Shown in pieces: positions 10,941 through 23,937 of a stretch of 64,000 bases of DNA. The stretch covers positions 12,718,711-12,782,710 of the forward strand of contig NC_133910.1 of assembly GCF_964199755.1 (NCBI RefSeq), written 5' to 3'. This DNA comes from Larus michahellis (taxonomy: Eukaryota > Chordata > Aves > Charadriiformes > Laridae). A program made the translations under genes and the position numbers. The notes under the pieces were generated by a model. That model had not been told where the DNA came from and made no database searches. It saw only the letters and a list, made by a program, of their open reading frames with translations. Positions within the stretch are counted from its first letter, which is position 1. The number at the start of each line of letters is the position of its first letter.

Positions 10941-10985
10941 CGTCATTCACTGCCTCCCCTTAATTGGGTCTAATTGCACATGGAC
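10941..10985 (-). promoter_or_regulatory. DBH: DB1-like Phox2/CRE composite element of DBH
   Basis: Read on the minus strand, the block is GTCCATGTGCAATTAG, then ACC, then CAATTAAGGGGAGG, followed by AATGACG. It resembles the mammalian DB1 enhancer as I remember it: GTCCATGCGTCATTAG followed by a second CAATTAG, which binds CREB/AP1 with Phox2a/Phox2b. Both ATTA cores are kept, while the CRE/AP1 core TGCGTCA has become TGTGCAA. A separate TGACG half-site lies nearby. Distance to the start is about 150 bp, close to mammals. Confidence 0.6.
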
Positions 10986-13002
10986 ATTATCAATAGTAAT
11001 TTAATTCGACTGGGCTGATGTTATTCACTCTTAAATCTTCCTTAGTGGCTGGAAAGGGCTCTTTACTCGCAAGCTGCTCCTGCTGAGCCCTGCCTGGACA
11101 CGCTCTGCCCTGCTTGCATTGCCTCTCACCCAGCTCTGCAGCCGTCCCTGCCTGTGCTCCATGAGGCGAAAGCTCCGGGATAGCCCCAGGAGCAATCCCA
11201 GCCACAGATCCCCACATCCCCAGCCTGGGATCACTTATCACCAGCAAGGTGGCCAACCTGGGAGGGATCAAATCCCAGGGTCAGCTGCCAGGTGGATGGG
11301 GCATCTCAGTCCCTCTCCCTGCCCACGCTCTGCTGGGTGCCGGGCAGGGTACCACTGTCTGCATCCCCCTTTTCTTTTTGCTCCTCTGAGTAACCACGCA
11401 GACCGGTGGCTTGCAGATAAGCTGGCCCAAGCACACCCAGGAGACCCCTGGGCCCGCCCCAGCCCTGTCGTGTCGTGTGCTGCTCAGGCTGTGCCGAGCT
11501 CCGGCTGCACCGCGGGGACCCGTCCGGCTGCACGTTCCCTCCCAGGGACCCCGCCAATGGCACGAAGCCCATGGAGCCGTTTCTGTGCTGCTTTGTTTGT
11601 GGAGGCTGTCCTCCCTGGGGACACCTTTGGGCGAGATGCTGCCGAAAGCGGAGCCGAGTCAAGGGACCCGTAGCCCCGCAGTCCTTTAGTTGCTGCTGGG
11701 TTTAAAATGAACCCCTCCAAGCCGACGGCAGTGTCGTTTGCTGGAGCTCTCATGGGTGACAGAGCAGGTCCAGAAGAAGGGTCCCAGGAGAGGAAATGTC
11801 CTTCCCGTGTTTTGGGTGGTGGCAACGGTGCTTTTTCCAGCCCAATAGCTCAGCTGCAGACAGCGTGGGAGATGGCTGTTCTCCTCCCATCTCAGCCTCC
11901 GTCCGTTTTTTAACCTGTTAATAATAGTTTTACATGTAATCGTGATCACACCTCCAGGAAAATGCTGCAAGAGTTTATTTTAGCAGAGTAGGGCTGGCCT
12001 GGCAGTGCTGAGCTGGGGTCCTGGCATCTCATGGGGCCTTTCCTGCACCCCCCAGCGTTGGAGACGGCCCCGCAGGCTCCCAGCAGGCGGGGACAGAAAG
12101 GGTACAAACCAGAGCAGAATCACCCCAGCTTGTTAATGCTCAGAGAAATCAGGGAAGTAACGTAGAATGAGTGCCAGGTTATGAACAGCATGCCGTATTC
12201 TTCATGGGAGCGCCTCGGGGGACACGGGGAGCATGAATGGACTCAGCTGCAGCGGCTGGAGGGGGCAGCTGGCGGGGACTGCAGCGAGGGGAGGGCAAAC
12301 TCCCTCTCCCATCCTCCTCCAAAATATGCCATAGGGATGTATTGCCTGTGGAGGGCACCTCAGGGGCTCAATTTACTTTTCCAGGTGGAAATTTTACATT
12401 TTTGCTTAATAACTGTCACAGGAACTGAATTCAGCCCTTCTCAGCCTCCTGCCCTGGCAGCTCCAGGCTGCTCTTCTCCCCCATCCAGCAGTGCCAGGGA
12501 ATGGCTCCCTCACCCTGGCGGCCCCGGGGGCTTTGTGGTGCTGGCGTTCCCCGGATTTCACCCCTGAGAGCACCCAGGAGAAACAAGAGCCCAGTGAATG
12601 TCCCCATCAGCTTGCGTTTTCCTCCTGCGAATTTCTCATCGGTGCGGTATAGAGTTCAACATCGGGTGTCCGGCACCTGGGAGGTGCTTCTCCTTTCAGA
12701 TGGGATTGCTCTGGGGTGGGACAAGGAGAGAATATCTGTGCTGTACTGATTATTTAGGTAATTATCCCATGAGGTTGAGTATTTCGGGAATAGGATGGCA
12801 AATGGTAGATGCTGCGGGCTTTGAGATTTGCTCTTCTGCTTTCTAATGATGCAATTAGCACAAAGGATCCCTGATCGTGAGCAGGACCTTGTCTGAGCTC
12901 CTGGGCATTAAGTAATATTGACAGTGTTTGAAATATTTTTCCTGCAAAGCTGCATGCCAGAGAAAATGATGATTTCCCCCAAACAGCCAGAAATTAAATT
13001 CA

Positions 13003-13270
13003 ACTCTTCTCTTCTCTTCTCTTCTCTTCTCTTCTCTTCTCTTCTCTTCTCTTCTCTTCTCTTCTCTTCTCTTCTCTTCTCTTCTCTTCTCTTCTCTTCT
13101 CTTCTCTTCTCTTCTCTTCTCTTCTCTCTTCTCTTCTCTTCTCTTCTCTTTTCTCTTCTCTTCTCTTTTCTCTTCTCTTCTCTTTTCTCTTCTCTTCTCT
13201 TTTCTCTTCTCTTCTCTTTTCTCTTCTCTTCCCTCTCCTCTCCTCTCCTCTCCTCTCCTCTCCTCTCCTC
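13003..13270. repeat. (CTCTT)n pentanucleotide tract grading into (CTCCT)n
   Basis: About 265 bp of pure pyrimidine on the plus strand. The repeat is a clean TCTTC pentamer for about 120 bp, then has irregular TTTTCTC steps, and ends as CTCCT. The opposite-strand frame of Glu/Arg/Lys repeats is an artefact of the repeat. Confidence 0.97.
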
Positions 13271-16200
13271 ATGATTTATTTCTGGCCCACCCAAACCCAG
13301 CATTTAAGCAAAGATAAGGATCCCCACGTGAAGCCCAGCTCCTCTCCCACACCACTTTGTCTCCCGTCGAAGGTCCTGCCTGCCTGGACCTTCGGAGATG
13401 TTAAATATTTGTTATTTCTTTGCTTTTGTAGCAGCTGGGACTTTGGATCCAGTTTAAAGATACCTATTGTCTTTCCCCCTCCCCCTTCTCATTTGTTTAA
13501 AGTCTGATGCATTCTCTTTAGGTTATTAACTTTTCAACGTTAATTGGAATTATAATGAACCGCCTCAAGCTCTTTGGTACATACACAGTGCCTTGCTTTA
13601 TCTCGGAGTTTGTGGTCTTGTTTTATTAATGCCGGCTCACGTGACAAGCGATGCTCTCAGATGTCTTCTGTGCGGAGTCCCCTCCGGTCCCCGCTGGGTC
13701 TTGGGTTTCACTCGTGGTCCTTGCAGCAATGTCATGGGGGCAGATCCACGTTTCCCAGCCCTGCGTAATGCGAGGAAATAGATTCAGCTCAGTGCCCGGG
13801 TGTTTTAATGAATCATCAATGTGTGCATCCCTACGCTAAATTCGATGAGGTTTCTCTGTCCTAAAACACAACCATTACCCAGGAACGCGGCAATTGATCC
13901 GGAGCGTCTCTCCTTGTCGGGTGACCTGCTGGTTAGAGGTTTTGCTCTCTCATTCAGCTTTGTCGGGCAAAAGGCCAAAGCGGAGAGAAAGCCGGAGAGC
14001 TGAGCTCTCCCGGACAAGCGCATCCCTCGTCCCCATCCCGTGCCCTGTGGGAGCAGTGACTCCGGAGCACAGCCCGGCCCCACGCCAGCCCTCCCGCCGC
14101 TGCTGGCAGCTTTAGAAGCACATGTCCGGATAGTTTAATGTGTGGGAGGCCATTAGAGCCATCTGGGAAGGCTCCCACGGTGACAGCTCTTGGGGCCACC
14201 CTCGCTGGAGGTGCCAACCGAACACCTGCGGTGCCCCGGGCTGGGTCTGCGCCTCCACGGCTCAACTGGTCTTCGGCTCCGCTCATCTTCCCGAAGGAGG
14301 AGGCAGCATCCCCCTCTTTGCCTGAGGCTCCTGGGCTGGTTCCTGGACGCACTGTGCTCCGAGATCCTTGTCTGAAGGCGTCAGATGGATGTCCCTTGTC
14401 CTCCAGCCCTGCCTCCATGGGTAGACGTCTGGCTGCGTTACAAAAGCCCCGGAGAACAGATTTTTTTTTTGCCTTGCCCCATTTCTAACCTCCTCTGAGT
14501 ACAGATTCACCCACTTCTCCTCCTCTCCTGGCTTTGTGTCCTCATTGTAAGGGGAAAGAAGCCGAGCTGCCAGCATGGCAGGAAGGCAAATGATCCTCAC
14601 CAGGGGGCGGGAGGGGGTCCTTAGCTAACGAGTTCTGCCTCCATCTATTAGAGCTGAAACCCCAGGTTGCTGGCATGTGCAAGTGGAGCTCCAGAGCTTT
14701 CCTCTACAGAAGGAATTTGCAGTGGAACAGCATAACATGGGCAGGTCAGCTTGAAAACAGCTGAACTTTGCAGATAAGCGGTGAGAATTTATTTAAAGAG
14801 AAAAAAATTATGTATATCTCTCTCTCCCCCCTTCAGTTTCTCCCCAGTCGTTGCTCATAAATCCAGGCGAGGAGCGAGGATCCAGCTTTCCACGCATTGC
14901 TCCGGGTGTTTATTTTAAGACTTCAATGAGATGTAGAAATACCAGTTTCCTGACTCTGAAACTCCGACCGCTCGGGGCTGCCGCAGAGTGGCTTCCCGTG
15001 GGCCGGCTGCCGGGAGGAGCACCAGGAGGGCCACGGGACGGGAGCTGTGGGTTCAGCTCTTTTCCTTGAAGGCAGAGCAGCAGCAGTGCCTTTCTGCCCA
15101 TCTGGGAGCTCTTGCCGGAGCTGATGCCGGCACGATTGCGCTGGTGCTATCATGGAGCATCCTGGCTGGAGACAAGGCTCAGGTGTCCCCGCACACCCCG
15201 CTCCAGGCAGAGCCGGACGATCCCCCTGGCAGAAAGGAGCTAAGGGCGCAGTAACGCACAGGGAATACCTGGAGCATGCTGTGAGCCCCAGAGAAGGGCA
15301 ATTTTTAATGGCTCGTGCTCAGATGGGTCCCCCAGGCCCCAGCTTGGCTGTGCTGGATGCCACGTGTCCAAACCCTCCTGTCGACGTGCTAAAACTGCCA
15401 TGGCCTTGCATTGCCACTGACGACCCCGGATGCAAAGCCAGTCCCTAAAGGCAGCTAAGCTGTGGTTTCCAGAGCCCTGGAAGCGGCAGTGCCTGATATT
15501 TGTGGCAGGGAGCTCAGGGAAGCAGCTGCCTCCATCGGCAGGAGGCGAGGGCTGCCTGCCTGGAACAAAGGCTGACTTACAGGTAAGTAGGTTTAAACAC
15601 AATTGATGCACCGAATTAGGGACTGAAGCAGGCAGCATCCCCCCCAAGCTATAATCCATTGCCTTGCTAACATAAATGGAAATTCAATTTGGGCAAGGGC
15701 AGGGAGGGGAGGGAAGCTCGTTGTCTGCTCCCGTGCAGCTCTCCGTGCCCCGGGGGCTCTGCCATTCGCAGCCCCCCTCCGTCCGCGGCCAGCCAGCGCC
15801 AGGATCGAATTTGCCTCGGTGCTGACGAGGTTAGGCAGTGTCTGACTCAGGCTGGACCCGACGCGGCATGAGAAGGGGGAAGAGAGGGCTGGCACGTAGG
15901 GGAGATGCTCACGTGGACGGGCAATCGCGCAGGGTCCCAGGGACCCCAGCCCTGCTGGATGCTCTGTGCCATTCCACTGCCCAGAGCCACCTCTCACCCT
16001 TCGTACCACAGCCGGAGAGCACGGACCGGCCTCGCGGCTCACAGGACCTGTTCAATACACATCCAGGGATGGGGGGAATTGTTCATCATCCTTGTAAAAG
16101 GATCGCTTTGCTCAGTCCAGTTCCCATAACGGATCGGAAGGGATCTGCAGGCTGCTGCTTGGCTTCGTCGTGCACCGAGAGGGTGCTGGGGCTGAAAATC

Positions 16201-19200
16201 TGAGTCTGCAGTTGCCCAGTGGAGGCACAGGCAATTATTTAATATCTCAATGTCACCTGGGCCTTGCTGGGCCAAGGGTGTGAATGGTTCGGGGTGGTTG
16301 TTTCTGAGCTCCATTGTTTTGCATGGGAATCTCCGCACGTGGCTGCAGCAGTTGCTGTTTAACCCGCGGACAGGCTGGGTGCCAACTGAGACAAGACACT
16401 CGGGGGAGACCGTGACCCACAGCGGTGGGTGGGAATAGCGTTCCCTACTCCTTGCACGTGAGTTTGTGCCTTACAGCACGTGAGCAACAAGTGCTGTAAC
16501 ATCCCCCTTGCTCGTTCCACCTTCCTGCTTTTTCCTAACCTGTTTCTCTTTTTTGCCTTCCTCAGGACCAAATTCAGGACCAAATTTTCTCCCTCTTAAA
16601 CCAAGTAATGCCCCTGCCTCATCCCCCCGTGAGGACCGCATCCGAAGGGGATCCAGCCCCAACCGTGCAGTTGGACCTCCCCACCGCCACCAGAGGTGTT
16701 TCCCTGAATTGGAGACAGAATTGGACCTCAGCTGCTTTTTATGGCTCATTCCCACTGCTCCTGCTCCGGCGAGGACTGCCACGCATGGGGGAGGCTGAGC
16801 AGATCCCATCTCTTCTGCCTGTCCTCCTGGTCCAGCCGTGCACCCGCGGCTCTTCTGCGGAGTGAAAGGCAGGTGGATGGGCTGTGCCGTGGTGATGGGA
16901 GAGCAGGAGAAGGGCCAAAGTCAGAGAAAGGAGAGCATCGCTTGCTCTCTGGGACGTGCTGCCTTGCCAGGCGCTCGAGGCCGGGTGGGCAGCCAGGCCC
17001 CTTCCCACCCGGGTGCTTACGGAGCCCCGCATCCGTAAGAGAGATTCCCTCCCCAGTGCTGCCGCAGCCGAGCCACCTAATGAAATCTAGTCGCCTGTGG
17101 ATGCTATATTAGGGTTACCATGGATATGGTGCCACAAACATTGGGCTGTGGCTTTGTTATATAAACAGGAGAGATTGCCACAAACACCCAAAATATCTGA
17201 AAAGGACAGGAAGAGACAAAAGCGTTCGCTGGGTTTGTTTATAAAGGGTTGTGTGATCCAGTGGATGGTGCCAGCGGGAGGTGGGAGAGCTTTGTGTTCC
17301 CTTTGAGAAGTGGAGCATGACCCAGCAGTGGTCTCAGACTTGGTAGCTCTGGAGACTCCCTCCGATCTTCAACAGGATCTTTCTAAAATTATCCTAAGAA
17401 GTGCTGCTGGCTGGGCCGCTCACCGACCCAGCTCATGCCCAAGAGTTGGGATCCCTGCAGGTCACGGTGTGAAGCACATCGTTCTTCACGCTCAAGTTCA
17501 TCCCAGCTGAGCTTCACGCAGATCTTGGTCCTACCCAATTTCTGCCATATACAAGGAGATCCTGCTGCCTGCAGCTGGCGGGGCCAGGACTGGTGATGGT
17601 GGCGGAGGCGTACGGTCATCAGCTCTCCCCGAACTGCCCACACCTCACCCTGCTCAGCAAGACCATCCGGCTAATCTTGTACCATCTCAGGTACAGAAAG
17701 TCCCTCGCACAGTTCATGTAATTTGAAGGAAAAAAAAAAAAAACCTGCTCTAGAAATGGAGGTGGGATGTAAGGGAGATGGAGACATCAGAGGGGCTAAA
17801 ATTGTATTGCACTCCCACTCCCCTGCCAATAAAACCACCATAAATAAAGTGGCTTTGCAATAACCATCTCCACGCATTGTAGCACAGATTCACGTGTCCC
17901 TGCAAAAGAAGCTCCAAGCAGGATAAACCCTGCTCTAAGCTCCTTCTCCAAGAGAGGCGTGACAAGCTTGCTCCAGTCCTACCATGGGGATGGCTCCTCT
18001 CTTCCCAGCAGGTGCTTTCCCCAGGCTCCCAGTCTCCATCAGTGGCTTCCTCTTCCATCCTCCACACTCGCCAGTGGGTGACGTCCCCAGGCCACGGCTG
18101 TTTCCGCTCCCTTCTGGCCTTCCAGATCCCCGTCACTGTGGGACGACCATTCATCCGCTTGTTTTCTCTCCTGTGGCTCTCCCTGTGAGTGCAAGCAGAC
18201 ATCTTGCCATGCTTCATTATCTGACGTGTGGTGGAGAATACCAAACTCGGTCAGGAAAGATCTGCTTTATCGTGTAAAAACACACCAAATCCAGCTTTTG
18301 CTCTTCGTGCTGTAGGACACCCTGCATTACCTTTCCGCATTACCTTCCATCCCTGATTTTGCAGGACCCATCTTAATTTTCATGAAGTGACGTCTCGCAT
18401 CTCCGGAGCGGTGAGGAAGAGTTCTTCTCTGATTTGGTAGGAAAGAACAGCAGAGGGAGCTGGGATCTTCCGTGGGCGTGAGTCCAAGGGAAGGGCTGTC
18501 TGCCATGTGAGTTCTCAGGGGGGTGGGTTGGTGCTGAGCCCTTCTGCGTTGGGCTCTGCTCTTTGATGCCAGCCTTTCTTGTTGCTTTTCCTCCAGCCAT
18601 CGCTTTCTGGCACTAAGCTGCTTCCTGAAGATTACACAGCAAGCCAGGATCAGCATCAAGAGGAGCCGATCCAGGAGAGGACGTGGGGCCAAAAGAGCCT
18701 GAGGAGTTTGAAGATGGAGCTTTATCAGCTTAGCAAAAGGGTTGGCGCATTGAATGACAGAGGCTGCAGGCCCTGCACGCTTGAGGTTTGTGACAGACAT
18801 GTTAGCCAAAGATCTAATGAACGGTAGAAATAGTGAAAAAATATTATTTCCTTCAGAAAACTCAACATGGCTTCTGTACAGGGAGTGCTTGCCCTACAAA
18901 CCTCTTGACAACCTTAAAGGGGTCAATAAGCTTGAAGGGGAAGGTGTTTCCAGGAGATAAGGTCTCTTTGGCTTCCCAAGGCTGTGACAGAAGGCTCTGC
19001 ACTGTTCCCACCACGGCCCATGGAAGGATTATTCCCCCAGCTGCTCACGTGGCCCTTCAAGCCAGCAGCCCCCCCGATATTCATGCCTCTGGGCCGAGGA
19101 CCGCCCTGTGTAAGGAGAGATGAGGGAATCCGTGGGGAGCATCCTTGAATTTCCCCCTTCCCCTCTCTAAGCCCTGCCTGTTGTTGGCGCTTCCAGCCGA

Positions 19201-21969
19201 AGCAGCGGCTGCCCAGGATCACGTTCCAGCGGGTCTGGCACGTCTCCCCGGGTGCAGAGGCACGAGCTGATGGCTGCGATACCACACGATGTGCCGGGCA
19301 AGCCCTGCCACGGAGCCGCTTTTAAGCACATGTTCCCTCAGAGCATCTCTGACCTGACCCGCCTTGCTCTGGCTGAGGCCGACGTTACCCCGAGCCGTGG
19401 CGTGCTGTCGGGCGCGGGCTGGGGATGCTTAACACAGGGAGTGCGGAGCACGCCGGCTCACGGCACTGGGTAATTCATCTGCTCGGGTTACAACCACTTA
19501 TTTAAGAAGGAGTTTCTCTCTGTTGTTGGTTTGTTAACTCTTTTAAGCAGATGCATCCTTCAGCACTCTGAGGTTGTCACCTTCAAGGACAGAAACCTCT
19601 CAGAGTGCCCTACGGCAGGGCCCCAGGGCATCATGATCTCCGCGCCCACTTGAAGCAGCGGGGTATTACGATGCCGCAGTAGGTGCAAGGGGGACACCAA
19701 GCAAGGTCCCGGTCGGGGGCAGCTGGTAGGGCTGTGTTTATGAGCCGGGTGGTTCCTGCATCGTGGGTGATTAAAGCAGGGGGGAGAAAGGGTGCTATGG
19801 AAGAGCACACACCTGGGGGTCAGGCTGCTGTTCTCACCTAAACGAAAAAGTTTGCATTTAAACCCAGCAAAGGTCACTGAGGTGTGGTGAGCAGGTACTC
19901 ACGTCCCAGGGAGAGGAGGGGGAGGAGGAGGAGGAGGATGATGATGATGCAGCGGAACCCTTCCAGGCTGTTGTTGTGAATACTTGGGATCAGCTTGGAG
20001 ACTGGCCGAGAGAAGGCACCTCCGTAATCGCGGAGAAGAGGCAGAGCAGAGTGCTCGGCACTTCCATTGGGACCGGAGAGCAGTGGTCACCGCGAGGAGG
20101 TAAGCCTCCTCCTGCAAAGAGCACACACAGCCTCCTATTTACTGCTGGGGGGCTTAAAGCAAAAGGAAAAAAAAAATATGCCACAGAGCAGCAAAGGAAA
20201 AGGCCCTGCCCTTAGGAATGGAAAAGGACAGTATTCGGCAGGTGATGACAAGGTCGTGCTGTCACTGTACCTGGCTGCTGTAGCCAAACCCGCTCCCAGG
20301 GTCTGCGACAGGCAGAAGGTGCCTGGTGTGTGTCTGCAAAACACGCGGGGGTGGTTTATTAGAGCCCTAACGCTGGGTTCCTGCGTTGGAGCAAAGCACT
20401 GGCAGAAGCAGTGTCATCCTTTAGCGATATTAATTGCCCTCCGCTACACGTTAGCCCTATTTCAGAGGTACGTGTGTTCTACTGCATCCCCGGCAGGCCA
20501 CGCACCTGGGCTGTGTCGCGTCCGCCAACGGCAGTCGCTGAGAGAGGCTGGGATCGAGAAATGGCACCACCGTCCCCCAGGCTGGCGGAGCACTGGGAAT
20601 ACAGGCAGAAAGCTGGGCAAGCCTTTCAGCAGCCCGTCGCTCCCAGCAATGCCCAGGTTTGGTCGGGGGTTGTGGTCACATAACCCCTAGGCGAAGGGAG
20701 TCTCAGAGGGAAAGTGTCTCCAGGGTCATGACAACCAGGTGGGAACCTGCCCTTCCTGAGGGCAGCACGTTGCTAGTTGTTCCCTAGGGATGGAACCAGC
20801 TGGAGATGGGTGGAAAAAAAACTGGAGAGTGGCCGTAGATGCTGAGCGAAGGGAAGATCATACAATATTTCTGGGCGGTTTGATCCCAAGTCCTGAGGCA
20901 TGTGTGAGGAAACCAAGACTTTTCGGGCACAGGAGTGTGAATGCGTGAACTCACCGAAGGATTTATGCTGGGCATAACCCATTGGTGGTGGTGGAGGGAA
21001 CAGGTGATTATAACCCGAACGCTGTATTTAAAACCTACAAATGATTTGGCTCCTGGCTGCTGCTGGTGTGTTTATCCCACAAACCTGGCAGGCACCGGAC
21101 GCTTCCCAAATGGCAAGAAGGGTTGATAAAAGTTGGGGGTGGCCAGCTGCCAGCTCCACAGGCCATGGACGGGCTCCCAAACTGCGGATACTAATTAGCA
21201 CTTTCCTTCTGTAAAAGTGTATGTTGCAAAGTCTGCGGGATCAGGGCTCTTTGCGCTCTGGGTTTGTGCAGCCCGTACCATGACGAGACCGTGCTCACCA
21301 CAGAGGTCTTGCCCATCGCTGCGATGCAGAAATGTATTATAAACCCCTTTGTCTCCTTCACAGGTAACTGATCTTCGGATAATTGCTCTTGGAGTAAGCG
21401 GACCTCGTGTCAGTCTGGAAAAACAAAGTCTGTATTTGCTCAAAGCAGCCCAAGTATTTGCGAAGTCCTTGTCATAACATTGTTTTTCCTTGATTCTGTC
21501 CTGGGCTCAGATTAGTGGAGAATTGCTTTGACGTACGCAGCGGGCAGCGAGGAGGATGGTTATTGCAGTACGGGAGTCCAGGCATCGAAACCGAAATGAA
21601 TGGCCCGAGCAAAGGACCTCCATCGTTCGTATTTCTGTGCAAAGATACAATGATGAATTGCTAGGCAATGACCTTTGACCCAGAAAAGTAATAAAAAGCT
21701 AAAACTGTTTTTTTCCTGGCATAGCTTTTCAATATCTTTTGCACGTAGTCCAAGCAACCTTGAAGCAAAACCGAACAGGAACCGTGACATAGTCAGTTCA
21801 GTACTAACCGATACAGTCTATAATAATTAAAGATTAATAGTCTTAAGTAGACTCTCTGAAGATAAACTGTATTTTGCCCCCTTGCTTTCATTTCTTGGCA
21901 TTAGACTGAGCGGCTGCCTTTCAGATCCCTGCACGGGCGTTTGAACTGCGTGCAAAGTGTTCTGAAATT

Positions 21970-22012
21970 ACTGGCAGTAATTAGTTTATTTAGGGAGCAA
22001 TTAATTAAATGC
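21970..22012. promoter_or_regulatory. Clustered homeodomain cores (candidate enhancer)
   Basis: CAGTAATTAGTTTATTTAGG followed by CAATTAATTAAATGC packs several TAAT/ATTA cores into about 40 bp of AT-rich DNA between DBH and FAM163B. This is motif-level evidence only. Confidence 0.25.
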
Positions 22013-23132
22013 AACTGTTTCCCTCTCTATAGATTAAAAGAGTGCTATAAGCGATACCATCTTAAAAAGAGCAGATGTGCTATAAAAGGACCAGACGCTA
22101 ATTATTCTCATCAGTCAACAAGGACAGAACAAGTATCGATGGGCTAAAACTGCCGAAGACAAAAATTAAGTTAGCTCTTGGGAATAACTTTGGGACTGCA
22201 AACGCAAGTCAGGCCTGGGAAATGAACACTGCGGGACAAAAGTCACGTCCTGACAGACAGAGGGACTCCGGGCTGAATGAGCGCGTCTTCCCAGGCTCGT
22301 TACTGGGGGGCTGGAAGAGGCAGTGGCCTGCAGAAGGGTCCCTGCCACCCGAGGAGTTTGACAGCTTGCAGACGACGTGGGTGACAGCAGCCGAGGCTGA
22401 TGGCAGGGGGTGCAATTAGGCAGGGCTGGCAGGGCCTCCCGAGAGATGCCGAGCGTCCTCCGTGCCCGGGGGGGGCGAAGATGCTGCGCTGCTCTGCAGA
22501 GAGCCCGGGGAAAGCAGTGGACAAGCCCAGGGGATACAGCAGGAGAGTTGAGGCAGTTTTTCTTCCCTGTCACACCATCTTGGGGAGAGGGGACAACCTC
22601 CGTGCATGGTTGTGACAGTCCATTCCGTGCCAGTGCCTCTGCAGGTTGCCCACTGGCTAGAGGGGTAGCGGCGACTCAAATTGCCAGGTTTTGTCCCAAG
22701 TTCGGCTATTACCAAACACTGCTCTTTTCAGCTCTGGAACGTGATCGCCACCCCGACACTAACTAAGTCTCATGGATCACCATTGCTAGTGCCGAATGTG
22801 CCCCGTACAGCGTCGGCTTCTGTGGAGAAAGCCGTGGACAAGGACTTCTAAAGTAGTGCTGGTTGTGCTGGAATGGGCATGGATTTGGGAAGAGACGCTC
22901 CCTGCCCCAGGGGTGGCTGTCACCCAAAAACCTCAGCACAGCTCCTGATGAACGATGCATAGGACAAAGTCACGTCATATGTAAAATACCCCGGGACGCT
23001 TTTGGGGGGCTAAATGAGGGACGCTGCAGGATTTGCCTTCATTTTCTCCCTGGGGGGGGGTTGGGATGATTTCCCTGCGCCAGGACTGGGGGTGAAGGCT
23101 CCCTCGGCCAAACTGGGGCATCCCCCAGCTCT

Positions 23133-23446
23133 GTGAGGGGGTGATGTGGCTCCGTGGGGGGGGTGATGTGGCTCTGTGAAGGGGTGGCCCAGCTCTGTGA
23201 TGGGGTGACACAGCTCTACGAGGGGGTAACTTGGGTCTGTGAAGGGGTGACCTGGCTCTATGAGGGGGTGATGTGGCTCCGTGGGGGGTGACATGGCTCT
23301 GTGAGGGAGTGATGTGGCTCTATGAGGGGGTGATGTGGCTCCGGGGGGTGTGACATGGCTCTGTGATGGGGTGACACAGCTCCGTGACAGTGTGGCCTGG
23401 CTCTATGAGGGGGTGATGCGGCTCCGTGGGGGGTGATGCGGCTCCA
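23133..23446. repeat. 21-bp minisatellite next to the FAM163B CpG island
   Basis: About 15 imperfect copies of a unit near GTGAGGGGGTGATGTGGCTCT (20-22 bp each). Units vary at the G-run length and at the last base. The array ends directly at the CpG island. Open frames through it follow from the period being divisible by three. Confidence 0.92.
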
Positions 23447-23618
23447 CGGGACCATCCCCCCTCTCCCCCCGGCGCGGCAGCGGCGGCCCGGCCCTGATGG
23501 CCAGGACAGCCCCGCATCCCGGTGCGGGGGGGGGGGACGGGACGGGACGGGACGACACCGTTCGGCCGCCCCCCGCCGCGCCGCGGCCCGGGTTGGGGGG
23601 GGGGGGGTCCGAGGGGTC

Positions 23619-23620
23619 TC

Positions 23621-23653
<33 letters not shown>
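23619..23653. repeat. (GT)n microsatellite in CpG island
   Basis: About 16 GT dinucleotides, preceded by a run of about 12 G at 23595-23607. Confidence 0.95.
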
Positions 23654-23656
<3 letters not shown>

Positions 23657-23820
23657 GGAGGGGGGGTGCCGGCAGCACGCGCCGCTGCCCGTGCGGCCCC
23701 GGTGCGGGGCTCGGGGGGGCGCCGCTCGGCTCCGCGCCGCCGTCATTGGCGGCACCGGCGGCGCTGGGGCGCGGGGCGGGGAGGGAGCGCTCCCCCGCAG
23801 AGCCGCCGCTGCCGGGCCCG

Positions 23821-23905
23821 GCCATGTGCCGAGAGGGTGTCTGCTGCCGGCTCGCCTGCTCGGCACCCTGAGCTGGCGTCCGCCTTCCTATCCTTATTTT
23901 TTTAA

Positions 23906-23937
<32 letters not shown>

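Larger units (their letters stand above)
10986..23132. other. DBH-FAM163B divergent intergenic region
   Basis: About 12 kb between two divergent promoters. I see no coding exon, CR1 copy or RNA gene. Open frames here lack recognisable domains or splice context. Contents are the CTCTT tract (13003-13270), short homopolymers, and an AT-rich segment near 21.8-22.1 kb with clustered ATTA cores. The rest is ordinary GC-rich unique DNA. Confidence 0.6.

Noticed and set aside
12908-13303. Open frames of Glu/Arg/Lys repeats and Leu/Phe/Ser repeats
   Set aside because: They lie entirely over the CTCTT repeat. Period five in any frame gives low-complexity peptides; there is no gene context.
23133-23446. 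CRISPR-like repeat array
   Set aside because: Units are contiguous, with no unique spacers, and lie in vertebrate DNA. It is a minisatellite.
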